From the NCBI RefSeq assembly GCF_007994225.1, contig NZ_VLLL01000006.1, positions 1,612,001 through 1,676,000 of the forward strand: DNA of 64,000 bases, written 5' to 3'. How positions within the stretch are numbered: position 1 is the stretch's first letter; each line of letters begins with the position of its first letter. The notes below the pieces were generated by a model. It was not told the DNA's origin. It made no database searches and saw only the letters and a program-made list of their open reading frames with translations. Of the stretch, positions 24,302 to 32,016 are shown piece by piece. The position numbers and the translations under genes were made by a program. This DNA is from Stackebrandtia albiflava. GTDB taxonomy: Bacteria; Actinomycetota; Actinomycetes; Mycobacteriales; Micromonosporaceae.

Positions 24302-25348
24302 TCACCTGATCCGAGGCTGCACCGATCGGATGCCGTTGCCACCGGTTTCGCGGCCGGTCCTGCGGCCCGCCGGGGGACGGGGCTGCCCCGCCGGGCGCGT
24401 GTTGTCGTCCGAGGGGGAGACCGGAGCGATCCTGGGCCTGCGCCGCGCCGTCTCCTGGTTCTCCTGCGGTGGTGGTCTCCGCTCCACCGGCACGGGGGCC
24501 GGCACCGGCGGCAACGCCGCCGCCTGCTGTGGTTCGGCGAACCGGGTCAACGCCAACACCGTGCCGAGCGTGACCAGGAAACCCACCGCGGCTAGCCATT
24601 CCAGTCCCGGCCGGATCTGGTCACCCAGCAGGACGAGCCCCACCGCGGCGGCCGGGGCCGCGAACGCCGCGTCCATGGCGGCCACCGCCGCCGTCGTACT
24701 GCCGCGCTGCATCGCCAGCGCCAGCAACAGTTGACCCGTCAACGACTGCACGATGATCAGGTACAGCAGCGGATCCGCCAGCAGGTCCGTGACACCGGCC
24801 GACGCCAGGGGCCGGGACGCCACCGCGGCCACTCCGAAGGCCAGGCCGGCCAGGGCGCCGAGCGCGACCGAGCCCGGTACCCCGTGGACCTTCTGCGCGG
24901 TGATCCATCCGGCCGCCGCGATGACGAGCCAACTGGCGCCGAGGATCACCACGGCCAGGGTGTCGAGGTCCTTGGACGCGGAGGGCTGCGCCGACACCAC
25001 GAGAGCGGCGATGCCCAGCGTCAGGCCCGCCAGCAGCGCGATCTCCGATCGTGGGAGCTGCCACTTCAGCACGATGACGCCCAGGATCGCCGTGACGCCG
25101 AGCCCCGCGGCGACGGCCGCCTGCACCAGGAACAGCGGCAGGTCGGCGCGCGCGACGATGGCGAGCAGGAATCCCAGCACCTGGCAGGCGATTCCGGTCA
25201 GATAGGTCTTCTGCGAGGCGAGCTTGAAAAGCAGCCTCGGATGGAAGCTCTCGTGTTTGCGTTCTCGGCTCGCGGCGACGGCTTGCAGGAAGTTCGCGAC
25301 CCCATAAGCGATGATCATCGCCGCGAGGAAAAACCATCCCGCGGTCAC
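24302..25348 (-). CDS. DMT/EamA-type membrane transporter with a proline-rich tail
   Basis: This 348-residue protein has 9-10 hydrophobic helices in two halves (FFLAAMIIAYGVANFLQAVAA..., ILGVIVLKWQLPRSEIALLAGLTLGIAALVV, and AMDAAFAAPAAAVGLVLLGDQIRPGLEWLAAVGFLVTLGTVLAL), as in the drug/metabolite transporter superfamily. The last 60 residues are Pro/Arg-rich and cytoplasmic. Substrate unknown. GTG at 25348 is the first start that keeps the first helix intact. It is convergent with beta-mannosidase and shares strand, but probably not a transcript, with hisN upstream. Confidence 0.75.
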   Translation of the reverse strand: MTAGWFFLAAMIIAYGVANFLQAVAASRERKHESFHPRLLFKLASQKTYLTGIACQVLGFLLAIVARADLPLFLVQAAVAAGLGVTAILGVIVLKWQLPRSEIALLAGLTLGIAALVVSAQPSASKDLDTLAVVILGASWLVIAAAGWITAQKVHGVPGSVALGALAGLAFGVAAVASRPLASAGVTDLLADPLLYLIIVQSLTGQLLLALAMQRGSTTAAVAAMDAAFAAPAAAVGLVLLGDQIRPGLEWLAAVGFLVTLGTVLALTRFAEPQQAAALPPVPAPVPVERRPPPQENQETARRRPRIAPVSPSDDNTRPAGQPRPPAGRRTGRETGGNGIRSVQPRIR

Positions 25349-25442
25349 CCAGTGAGACTAGTCGCCGGGCGGGTCCCGCACCAGGCGGGCGGTATGACCA
25401 TCGGTGGTTTCCGGTCGAAACGGGCGTATCGGGTGAGACGGT

Positions 25443-26225
25443 TCACGCTTCGAGAGCGGTCAACACCTCATCGTGCAGGACGCCGTTGCTGGCGACCGCC
25501 GAACCGCCGTCCGGCCCGGGCCGTCCGCCGAGATCGGTGAACCGGCCTCCTGCCTCGGTCACGATCACCGACGGCGCCGCCAGGTCCCACAACGCCACCT
25601 CGGGTTCGAGCGCGGCGTCGACCGCGCCCTCGGCGACCAGCATGTAACTGTAGAAGTCGCCGTAGGCGCGGCTGCGCCACGACCGCCGCAGCAGCTCCAC
25701 CATCTGCGGGCCGCGGCCGTGATCGAACCAGCTCGGCAGGCTGGAGTAGCTGATTGAGCAGTTCGGCACCCGGCGGACCCCGGACACCTCGATGCGTTCG
25801 GCACGGGTGCGGTGGCGCCCGGCGAACGCCCCGGCGCCCTTGGCGGCCCACCAGCGGCGGCCCAGCGCGGGCGCCGACACCACGCCCACGACCGGCTCGG
25901 TGCCGTCGAACAACGCGATCAGCGTCGCCCACACCGGGACCCCGCGGATGAAGTTCTTGGTGCCGTCGATCGGATCGATCACCCAACGTCGCGACCCGGC
26001 GCCCGGCTCGTCCCCGAACTCCTCGCCCATGACGCCGTCGCGGGGGCGGGCCCGCGCCAAGGTCGAACGGAGCGCCTTCTCGGTGGCGGTGTCGGCGTCG
26101 CTGACCGGCGTCATGTCGGGCTTGGTGTCGATCTTCAGGTCCAGCGACCGGAACCTGTCCGTGGTGACGGAGTCGGCCGAGTCGGCGAGCAGATGGGCCA
26201 ACCCCAGATCGTCGCTGTATGGCAT
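25443..26225 (-). CDS. hisN: Histidinol-phosphate phosphatase HisN, inositol monophosphatase family
   Basis: HisN removes phosphate from L-histidinol phosphate in histidine synthesis. The 260-residue protein carries the Mg2+ motifs GEEFGDE, D-P-I-D-G-T-K-N-F-I-R-G and W-D-L-A-A. The sequence NFIRGVPVWATLIAL after DPIDGT is characteristic of the actinobacterial HisN branch rather than of general inositol phosphatases. It follows rsgA by about 60 bp on the same strand; the order aroA-rsgA-hisN is common in actinobacteria. Confidence 0.88.
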   Translation of the reverse strand: MPYSDDLGLAHLLADSADSVTTDRFRSLDLKIDTKPDMTPVSDADTATEKALRSTLARARPRDGVMGEEFGDEPGAGSRRWVIDPIDGTKNFIRGVPVWATLIALFDGTEPVVGVVSAPALGRRWWAAKGAGAFAGRHRTRAERIEVSGVRRVPNCSISYSSLPSWFDHGRGPQMVELLRRSWRSRAYGDFYSYMLVAEGAVDAALEPEVALWDLAAPSVIVTEAGGRFTDLGGRPGPDGGSAVASNGVLHDEVLTALEA

Positions 26226-26286
26226 GGCGGTGAGTCTAGAGGTGCCCGGCGACGGGACGGACCGCGGCGAACGGGTCGCCGGCCCC

Positions 26287-27309
26287 TCAACCCGTCAACG
26301 ACTGCAGGAGCCGGCGGTAGGACACCAGCCGTTGCGGCGGGGCGCCGTCGACGTCGCGGAGGGTGTCGAGCGCGCAGTCGCCCCCCGCGCCGGTGTGGTC
26401 GCAACCGCGTGGGCAGTCGGTGGCGACCTGCGCGAGGTCACCGAACGCCAGCAGCAGCGAGTCGGGGGACACGTGCGCCAGCCCGAACGACCGCACGCCC
26501 GGTGTGTCGACGATCCATCCACCGCCGGGCAGCGCGAGCGCCACCGCGCTGGTGGAGGTGTGCCGTCCCTTGCCGATCGCCGAGACGGCACCGGTGGAGC
26601 GGCCGGCTCCCGGTACGAGCCGGTTCACCAGGGTGGACTTCCCCACACCCGAGTGGCCGATGAAGACCGACACCTTGTCGCGCAACGTGTCGGCGAGCGC
26701 GGTCAACGGCCGGTCCGGGGCGCAGGTGACGAGGTTCAACTCCAGGTCGGCGTAGTAGGACTCCACCTCGGGGATGGCGGCGGAACCGATGTCGGCCTTG
26801 GTCAGGCACAACAACACGTCGATGTCGGCGTCGAACCCGGCGACGATGCACCGGTCGATGAAACCGGTGCTGGGCGGTGGATCCACCAGCGCCGACACCA
26901 CGACGAGCTGGTCGACGTTGGCGACGATCACCCGCTCGGTGGGATCGTCGTCGTCGGCGGTGCGGCGCAGTTCACCGTGCCGCGGCCCGACCTTCACGAT
27001 CCGGGCCAGCGTGCCCGGCCTGCCGGACACGTCCCCGACCAGGCCCACCCGGTCGCCCAGGATCACCGACTTACGGGCCAGTTCCCGGGCCGACATCGCG
27101 ACCACGTCGACCGGGCCGTCCCCGTCGGCGACCCGCACCTGGTAGCGGCCCCGGTCGACACCGAAGACGAAACCCTCCACCGCCCCGGCGTGCTTGGGGC
27201 GGACCTTGGTGCGGGGACGGGAGCCACGTCCGGGCCTGATCCGGACGTCCTCCTCGTCGTAGTTCCTGCGCCGCCGGTTCAGGACGAGGTCCCCAGCAGC
27301 TCGTCCCAC
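26287..27309 (-). CDS. rsgA: Ribosome small-subunit GTPase RsgA
   Basis: RsgA assists 30S maturation. The circularly permuted GTPase order is visible: G4 (LCLTKADIG), then G1 (GHSGVGKSTLVNRL), switch region (KGRHTSTSAVAL) and G3 (VDTPGVRSF). An OB fold precedes it (GVDRGRYQVRV...DRVGLVGD). The C-terminal zinc site is C-P-R-G-C-D-H...C-A-L. Start is uncertain: GTG 27309, inside the 3' end of aroA, is in frame and used here; CTG 27282, which overlaps the aroA stop, would give MNRRRRNYDEEDVRIRP, closer to family N-termini. Confidence 0.9.
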   Translation of the reverse strand: MGRAAGDLVLNRRRRNYDEEDVRIRPGRGSRPRTKVRPKHAGAVEGFVFGVDRGRYQVRVADGDGPVDVVAMSARELARKSVILGDRVGLVGDVSGRPGTLARIVKVGPRHGELRRTADDDDPTERVIVANVDQLVVVSALVDPPPSTGFIDRCIVAGFDADIDVLLCLTKADIGSAAIPEVESYYADLELNLVTCAPDRPLTALADTLRDKVSVFIGHSGVGKSTLVNRLVPGAGRSTGAVSAIGKGRHTSTSAVALALPGGGWIVDTPGVRSFGLAHVSPDSLLLAFGDLAQVATDCPRGCDHTGAGGDCALDTLRDVDGAPPQRLVSYRRLLQSLTG

Positions 27310-28583
27310 ATGTGCGGGAAGTCGGGGAGCGTCTTGGACGTACACGCCACATCGGACAGTTCGACGTCCGGGACCGACAGGCCGATGACGGCCGCCGCCT
27401 GGGCCATCCGGTGATCGTCGTAGGTGTCGAACAGGCCGCCGCGCAGCGTCCGGGGCCGGATGCGCAGGCCGTCGTCGGTCTCGGTGACGTCGCCGCCCAG
27501 CTTGTTGATCTCGGCCGCGAGCGCGGCCAACCGGTCCGTCTCGTGGCCCCGCAGGTGCGCGATGCCCCGAAGCGTCGACGGTGTCTCGGCGAGCGCGCAC
27601 ACCGCCGCGATCACCGGGGTGAGCTCACCCGCCTCGGACAGATCGATGTCGATGCCCTTGATCCGGCCGGTGCCCCGCACGGTCAGGCCCTCGTCGGTGA
27701 GCGCGATACGTCCCCCGAACTCCACCAACACGTCCCGCAGCAGGTCGCCGGGCTGACTGGTGTGGTACGGCCAACCGGGAACCACGGTCGTCCCGCCGGT
27801 CAACAGGGCCGCCGCCAGGAACGGCGCGGCGTTGGACAGGTCCGGTTCGATGTGCCAGGCGCGGCCGGTGAGACGCCCAGGTTCCACCTCCCACACGTCC
27901 CGGCGGGAGTCGTCGACCGCCGCACCGGCGGCCCGGAGCATGTCCACGGTCATCCGTACGTGCGGCGCGGAGGGCACCGGCGGACCCTCGTGCCGGACCA
28001 CGATCCCCCGGTCGAACTCCGGCGCCGCCAGCAGCAGCCCGGAGATGAACTGGCTCGACCGTGACGCGTCGAGCGTGACCTCGCCGCCGGTCACTCTTCC
28101 CACACCGGTGACGGTGAACGGGAGTCCCTGACCGCCGTCACGTTCCACCGAGACCCCCAGGTCCTCCAGGGCGCCCAGCAGCGGCGCCATCGGCCGGGTC
28201 CGGGCGTGCGGGTCGCCGTCGAAGGTGATCGCGCCGGTACCGGTGGCCGCCAACGGCGGCAGGAACCGCATCACCGTTCCCGCCAGCCCGCAGTCGATCT
28301 GCGCGGGTCCCCGCAGCGGACGCGGATGGACGAGCCACAGCGCGTCGTCGGCGGTGACGACCCTGGTGCCCATGGCCTGCAACGCGGCGACCATGAGACG
28401 GGTGTCGCGGGCGTGGAGGGGGGACGCCAGTGAGCTCGCGCCGACACTGGCGGCGGTCAGCACCAGCGCGCGGGACATCATGGACTTGGAGCCGGGGAGC
28501 GCGACACTGGCGTTCACCGGGTCGGAGGCGACGGGGGCGCGCCAGCGCTGCGCCGCAGGGGCACGGGTATCAGTCACGTCCAT
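27279..28583 (-). CDS. aroA: 3-phosphoshikimate 1-carboxyvinyltransferase (EPSP synthase)
   Basis: AroA joins phosphoenolpyruvate to shikimate-3-phosphate in aromatic amino acid synthesis. The 434-residue protein has LPGSKSMMSRALVLTA, the PEP-binding loop CGLAGTVMRFLPPLA, DASRSSQFISGLLLAAP, EPDLSNAAPFLAAALL, and GHETDRLAALAAEINKLGG. In the loop the residue after M-R is Phe where the E. coli enzyme has Pro101, as I recall for actinobacterial forms. ATG at 28583 gives MDVTDTRAP. Its 3' end overlaps rsgA. It is divergent from the YedK gene with 43 bp between starts. Confidence 0.95.
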   Translation of the reverse strand: MDVTDTRAPAAQRWRAPVASDPVNASVALPGSKSMMSRALVLTAASVGASSLASPLHARDTRLMVAALQAMGTRVVTADDALWLVHPRPLRGPAQIDCGLAGTVMRFLPPLAATGTGAITFDGDPHARTRPMAPLLGALEDLGVSVERDGGQGLPFTVTGVGRVTGGEVTLDASRSSQFISGLLLAAPEFDRGIVVRHEGPPVPSAPHVRMTVDMLRAAGAAVDDSRRDVWEVEPGRLTGRAWHIEPDLSNAAPFLAAALLTGGTTVVPGWPYHTSQPGDLLRDVLVEFGGRIALTDEGLTVRGTGRIKGIDIDLSEAGELTPVIAAVCALAETPSTLRGIAHLRGHETDRLAALAAEINKLGGDVTETDDGLRIRPRTLRGGLFDTYDDHRMAQAAAVIGLSVPDVELSDVACTSKTLPDFPHMWDELLGTSS

Positions 28584-28626
28584 CAGCGTATCGGGGATTG
28601 TCGGTGGCGCGGCGTAATGTGGCCGC

Positions 28627-29340
28627 ATGTGCGGACGTTATGCCTCCACCCGGTCGACGGCCGATCTGGCGACCCTGTTCGACGCCGTGGACGTGACCGG
28701 CGGCGACACCGACATCGGGTTCAACATGGCGCCCACGCAACGGATCCCGGTGGTCCGGATGTCCCGCTCCGCCGAGGGCCGCGTCGTGTCGGCGGCCCGG
28801 TGGGGGCTGGTGCCGCCGTGGGCGAAGGACCCGGCCGTCGGTGTCAGGATGATCAACGCCCGCGCCGAGACGGTCACCACGTCGCGGGCGTACCGGGCGC
28901 CGTTCGCGCGCCGCCGCTGCCTGGTGCCGGCCGACGGCTGGTACGAGTGGCAGAAACTCCCCGGCGGGAAGCAGCCGTACTACACCACCGGTGTCGACGA
29001 GGCGCCACTGGTGTTCGCGGGTCTGTGGGAGACCTGGGGTGGCGACTCCGACCGCCTGATGACCTGCACGATCCTCACCGTGAACGCGGTCGGAGGGCTG
29101 CGCGACGTCCACGAACGGATGCCGTTGGTGTTGCCCGTCGACTCCTACCGGGACTGGCTGGAGGATCCCGACGCCGCCGAGCACCTGTTGCGGCAACCGG
29201 GGGAGGAGTTGTTGTCCCGGTTGCGTTTCCACCCGGTGGACCGGGCGGTCGGCAACGTCCGCAACGACAGTCCGAAGTTGATAGAACCGGTCGAGGTGGC
29301 CGGTGGCGCGACGGTGCCGTCACAGGACACTTTGTTCTGA
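28627..29340 (+). CDS. SOS response-associated peptidase YedK (HMCES family)
   Basis: YedK/HMCES proteins form a thiazolidine crosslink with abasic sites in single-stranded DNA to shield them. Catalytic Cys2 is present after Met removal (M-C-G-R-Y-A). Further motifs are NMAPTQRIPVVR, RWGLVPPWAKD, INARAETV, R-R-C-L-V-P-A-D-G-W-Y-E-W and the His of DVHERMPLVL. Length 237 is normal. It is divergent from aroA. The gene pair also lies together in mycobacteria, from memory (Rv3226c/Rv3227). Confidence 0.93.
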   Translation: MCGRYASTRSTADLATLFDAVDVTGGDTDIGFNMAPTQRIPVVRMSRSAEGRVVSAARWGLVPPWAKDPAVGVRMINARAETVTTSRAYRAPFARRRCLVPADGWYEWQKLPGGKQPYYTTGVDEAPLVFAGLWETWGGDSDRLMTCTILTVNAVGGLRDVHERMPLVLPVDSYRDWLEDPDAAEHLLRQPGEELLSRLRFHPVDRAVGNVRNDSPKLIEPVEVAGGATVPSQDTLF

Positions 29341-29372
29341 CCCGTTCGGTGGGGCACCGGCGTGACGTGCCG

Positions 29373-29396
29373 GTTCACCTGTCGTGAACGGTTTTT
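29373..29396 (+). terminator. Intrinsic terminator after the YedK gene
   Basis: GTTCAC-CTGTC-GTGAAC forms a 6-bp stem and is followed by GG and TTTTT, 33 bp after the stop codon. Confidence 0.6.
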
Positions 29397-29585
29397 GACG
29401 CCGGGGGGTCGTCGTGTCGATCCGGGTTTCCCGCCGGTCACCGACGGCTGGCCGTTCGGGCCGAATCGGAATGCGGCTATTGCGCTCCGTCGGACATGTG
29501 GGGTAAAACACAACACTACGCGCGTTGCGATGTCGGTCCGTCGGCAACGTTTCCCTCGACGATTCTGTACGGGAGGCTGGGTAGT

Positions 29586-29921
29586 GTGAGCCGGAGCAAG
29601 AAGAACCCGAGCCCGGAGGAAGTCGACGCCGCGCGGCGGGACCCCCGGCTCAGGCGTGCCATGGACGTCGGGCGGCGCGATCCCGAATGGCGGCTGCGGG
29701 GCCGGTGCCTGTCGGTGGACCCGGAGACCTTCTTCCCCGAACCCCAGTTGAAGGAGACCCCCAACGCGGCGCTGGCGTTGTGCTCCGGATGCGGTGTGCA
29801 GGCGGCGTGCCTGGCGTGGGCGTTGGACGCCGGCGACCGCAACGGCGTGTGGGGCGGCACCACGCCCCGGGAGCGCCAGGTGATGCTGGTGGCGTGGCGG
29901 GACACCGTCGCCGCGGCGTGA
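29586..29921 (+). CDS. WhiB-family iron-sulfur protein
   Basis: The 111-residue protein carries the four Wbl cysteines C41, C66, C69 and C75 ([13 protein letters not shown] ... [11 protein letters not shown]) and the turn GVWGG followed by TTPRERQ. It should bind a [4Fe-4S] cluster and contact a sigma factor. The N-terminal 40 residues are highly basic ([30 protein letters not shown]), which I cannot match to a named Wbl class. GTG at 29586 has GGAGG nine nt upstream. It sits just before sigR. Confidence 0.88.
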   Translation: MSRSKKNPSPEEVDAARRDPRLRRAMDVGRRDPEWRLRGRCLSVDPETFFPEPQLKETPNAALALCSGCGVQAACLAWALDAGDRNGVWGGTTPRERQVMLVAWRDTVAAA

Positions 29922-30163
29922 CCGCTCGGACGGCTGGTCGGATAGCGGAGGCGGCCGGCCCCGGAGCGTCTGGATCTGCCGTCCCGGACCCGGCGGTGGT
30001 GTCTCACCGCCGGGCCCGGGCAGGGCCTGGGAGATTGGCACGGGCCCGAAGGCCCGCTGTGGGAGATCCCTTATGGGTTCACACTGGTAAACGAGCCCGA
30101 TGTCGTGAGGTAACGGGTCGGTCACGCGAAGCGGTGATCCGTCTCACGAGCGGGGCCGTGGCC

Positions 30164-30190
30164 GGGAATGTTCCGGGCGGGGCCGCTGTT
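30164..30190 (+). promoter_or_regulatory. SigR/SigH-type promoter
   Basis: GGGAAT (30164-30169), exactly 18 bp, then GTT (30188-30190) matches the thiol-stress sigma consensus GGAAT-N18-GTT. Transcription would start near 30198, ahead of the ATG at 30242, giving positive autoregulation of sigR and the long isoform. The 320-bp gap also holds a CGGGCC-CGAA-GGCCCG hairpin at 30041-30056. Confidence 0.75.
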
Positions 30191-30241
30191 GCATCGGGTC
30201 GTGGCGGCGGGTACCCCTCGCCGTGGAAGGAGTGGCCCGTG

Positions 30242-31054
30242 ATGACGTCTCTACGGGAACGTGTCGCCAATCGCGACACCGAGCGGCTGCAACGCCTGCT
30301 CAACGCCCCTGCCTGGCCGGTCGACGCGCCGGGGGCGGAGGGCGCGGGCGGCGCCGTGCACCCGGCGATTCCGGTTTCGGAGGCCCCTTCGGTTGCCGTA
30401 CCCTCGGCGCAACAGCCGTGGAGAGGGGAGCCGGTGACCGACGCCGATCAGGCCGATCAGGAGGAGACCGCGCAGCAGCAGCGTGACCGTTTCGAACGTG
30501 ACGCGATGCCGCTGGTCGATCAGCTTTACGGGGCGGCGCTGCGGATGACCCGCAACCCTCAGGACGCCGAGGACCTGGTCCAGGAGACCTACCTGAAGGC
30601 CTTCAGCGCGTTCCACCAGTTCAAGGCGGGAACGAACCTGCGGGCGTGGATGTACCGCATCCTCACCAACACGTACATCAACTCCTATCGCAAGCGCAAG
30701 CGTCAGCCGGTGCAGGCGCCGACCGACGAGATCACCGACTGGCAGTTGGTGGAGGCCGAGTCGCACACCTCCTCGGGGTTGCGTTCGGCGGAGACCGAGG
30801 CACTGGACCGGTTGCCCGATTCGGACGTCAAGGACGCGTTGGCCCGGCTGCCGGAGGAGTTCCGGTTGGCGGTCTACCTCGCCGACGTCGAGGGTTTCGC
30901 GTACAAGGAGATCGCCGACATCATGGGGACGCCGATCGGCACCGTGATGTCGCGTCTGCACCGTGGCCGGCGTCAGTTGCGCGACATGTTGACCGAGTAC
31001 GCGGCGGAGCGGGGCTTCTCCGCCTCGTCGGGTAATGAGGAGGTATCACGGTGA
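30242..31054 (+). CDS. sigR: Redox-responsive ECF sigma factor SigR (SigH), long and short forms
   Basis: SigR directs the thiol-oxidative stress regulon and is held by RsrA. Core motifs: region 2 ([38 protein letters not shown]...[25 protein letters not shown]) and region 4 ([45 protein letters not shown]). Two starts are supported: ATG 30242 (GGAAGGAG upstream) for a 270-residue form with a 64-residue Pro/Ala-rich extension, and GTG 30434 (GAGGGGAG, 3 nt) for the core form beginning [11 protein letters not shown]. The Streptomyces gene has the same arrangement, with an unstable long isoform. The stop overlaps the rsrA start. Confidence 0.93.
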   Translation: MTSLRERVANRDTERLQRLLNAPAWPVDAPGAEGAGGAVHPAIPVSEAPSVAVPSAQQPWRGEPVTDADQADQEETAQQQRDRFERDAMPLVDQLYGAALRMTRNPQDAEDLVQETYLKAFSAFHQFKAGTNLRAWMYRILTNTYINSYRKRKRQPVQAPTDEITDWQLVEAESHTSSGLRSAETEALDRLPDSDVKDALARLPEEFRLAVYLADVEGFAYKEIADIMGTPIGTVMSRLHRGRRQLRDMLTEYAAERGFSASSGNEEVSR

Positions 31055-31332
31055 GCGGTGGTGAACCGCACGACGTGGACTGCCGGGAGGTTCTCTCGGA
31101 GGTCTACTTCTATCTGGATGCCGAGTGCGCCGACGCGAGGCGGGACATCATAAAGAAGCACCTGTCGGAGTGCTCGCCGTGCCTCGCCGAGTACGGCATC
31201 GAGCAGGACGTGCGCGCACTCGTCCACCGGTGCTGCTCCAACGAGGTGGCCCCGGACGAGGTCAAGGCCCGGCTCCGCGCGAAGCTGGCGATCCTGACCT
31301 CACCGGAACAGCTCGACCGGCCCTCGGGCTGA
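31051..31332 (+). CDS. rsrA: Zinc-binding anti-sigma factor RsrA
   Basis: RsrA holds SigR inactive and releases it when its thiols oxidise to disulfides. The 93-residue protein has the ZAS motif H37-L-S-E-C41-S-P-C44 plus C11. These are the same positions as the key residues of Streptomyces coelicolor RsrA. Further cysteines are C26 and a C-C pair near residue 61 (VHRCCSNEV). The GTG start overlaps the sigR stop (GTGA), so synthesis of both is coupled. Confidence 0.94.
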   Translation: MSGGEPHDVDCREVLSEVYFYLDAECADARRDIIKKHLSECSPCLAEYGIEQDVRALVHRCCSNEVAPDEVKARLRAKLAILTSPEQLDRPSG

Positions 31333-31340
31333 AGACGGCC

Positions 31341-31913
31341 TCACGCCGGAGGCCGACCGCCTTCGGCATTCCGTTCCAACAGTTCCACCGATATCCGCAC
31401 CGTCGCATCCCGCAGCTCGTCGTGGTCCGCGTCGAGGCCGATCGGCAGGAACCACGCCGAGTGCATCGTCATGATGGCGTCGTGGGCGCGTAGCCGCTCG
31501 ATGAGTGGGGCGTCCGGATCGACGAGGAAACCGTGCAGCCGGTGCATCCGCTGTTTGAAGATCGACTCCTTGTCCTGCTTGCGAAGCACCGGCGGGTTCT
31601 GGTGCATGAATCGCAAGAGCGTGTGGTGCCTCATCAGCAGGTCGGCGTAGCGGTTGACGAGTTCCCTGCGTGCCTCCAGATTCGGCGTCCGCTCCTCACT
31701 CCACGCCACCAGCGCGTCGACGTCGGCGCCGAAGCCCTCGAAGAAGCTCGCCGCGATCTCCTCCTTGGTCTTGAAGTGGTAGTAGAGTGCCGCCTTGGTG
31801 ACCCCGAGCCGTTCGGCTATCTCCCGCAGCGAAGTCTGCTCGTATCCCTGTTCGGTGAACAGATCCATCGCCACCTGCTGGATCCGTTCCCTGGTGTTAC
31901 CCGGCTCACGCAT
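31341..31913 (-). CDS. TetR-family repressor of the adjacent efflux pump
   Basis: The 190-residue regulator has an N-terminal TetR helix-turn-helix (TRERIQQVAMDLFTEQGYEQTSLREIAERLGVTKAALYYHFKTKEEI). An all-helical ligand domain with LLMRHHTLLRFMHQNPPVLRKQ follows. It is divergent from a DHA2 drug efflux gene; two similar palindromes, 50 bp apart, lie between them and are the likely operators. Expected to derepress the pump and itself when it binds a drug or lipid-like ligand. Confidence 0.9.
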   Translation of the reverse strand: MREPGNTRERIQQVAMDLFTEQGYEQTSLREIAERLGVTKAALYYHFKTKEEIAASFFEGFGADVDALVAWSEERTPNLEARRELVNRYADLLMRHHTLLRFMHQNPPVLRKQDKESIFKQRMHRLHGFLVDPDAPLIERLRAHDAIMTMHSAWFLPIGLDADHDELRDATVRISVELLERNAEGGRPPA

Positions 31914-31928
31914 GGACGTCCTCTACTT

Positions 31929-31946
31929 ACTTGCCGACCGGCTAGT
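31929..31946. promoter_or_regulatory. TetR operator, copy 1
   Basis: ACTTGCCGACCGGCTAGT is symmetric at 14 of 18 positions (ACTnGCCG..CGGCnAGT) and begins 16 bp upstream of the tetR start. Confidence 0.65.
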
Positions 31947-31978
31947 TCCGGTCTACGTTTCAACGGTAACGCACACTT

Positions 31979-31996
31979 ACTTGCCGGCTGGCAAGC
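31979..31996. promoter_or_regulatory. TetR operator, copy 2
   Basis: ACTTGCCGGCTGGCAAGC contains CTTGCC-GGCT-GGCAAG with perfect arms. It lies exactly 50 bp (about five helix turns) from copy 1 and shares ACTTGCCG; it ends 20 bp before the pump ATG. Confidence 0.7.
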
Positions 31997-32016
31997 TTCC
32001 GGAGGGAGTCCAGCCC

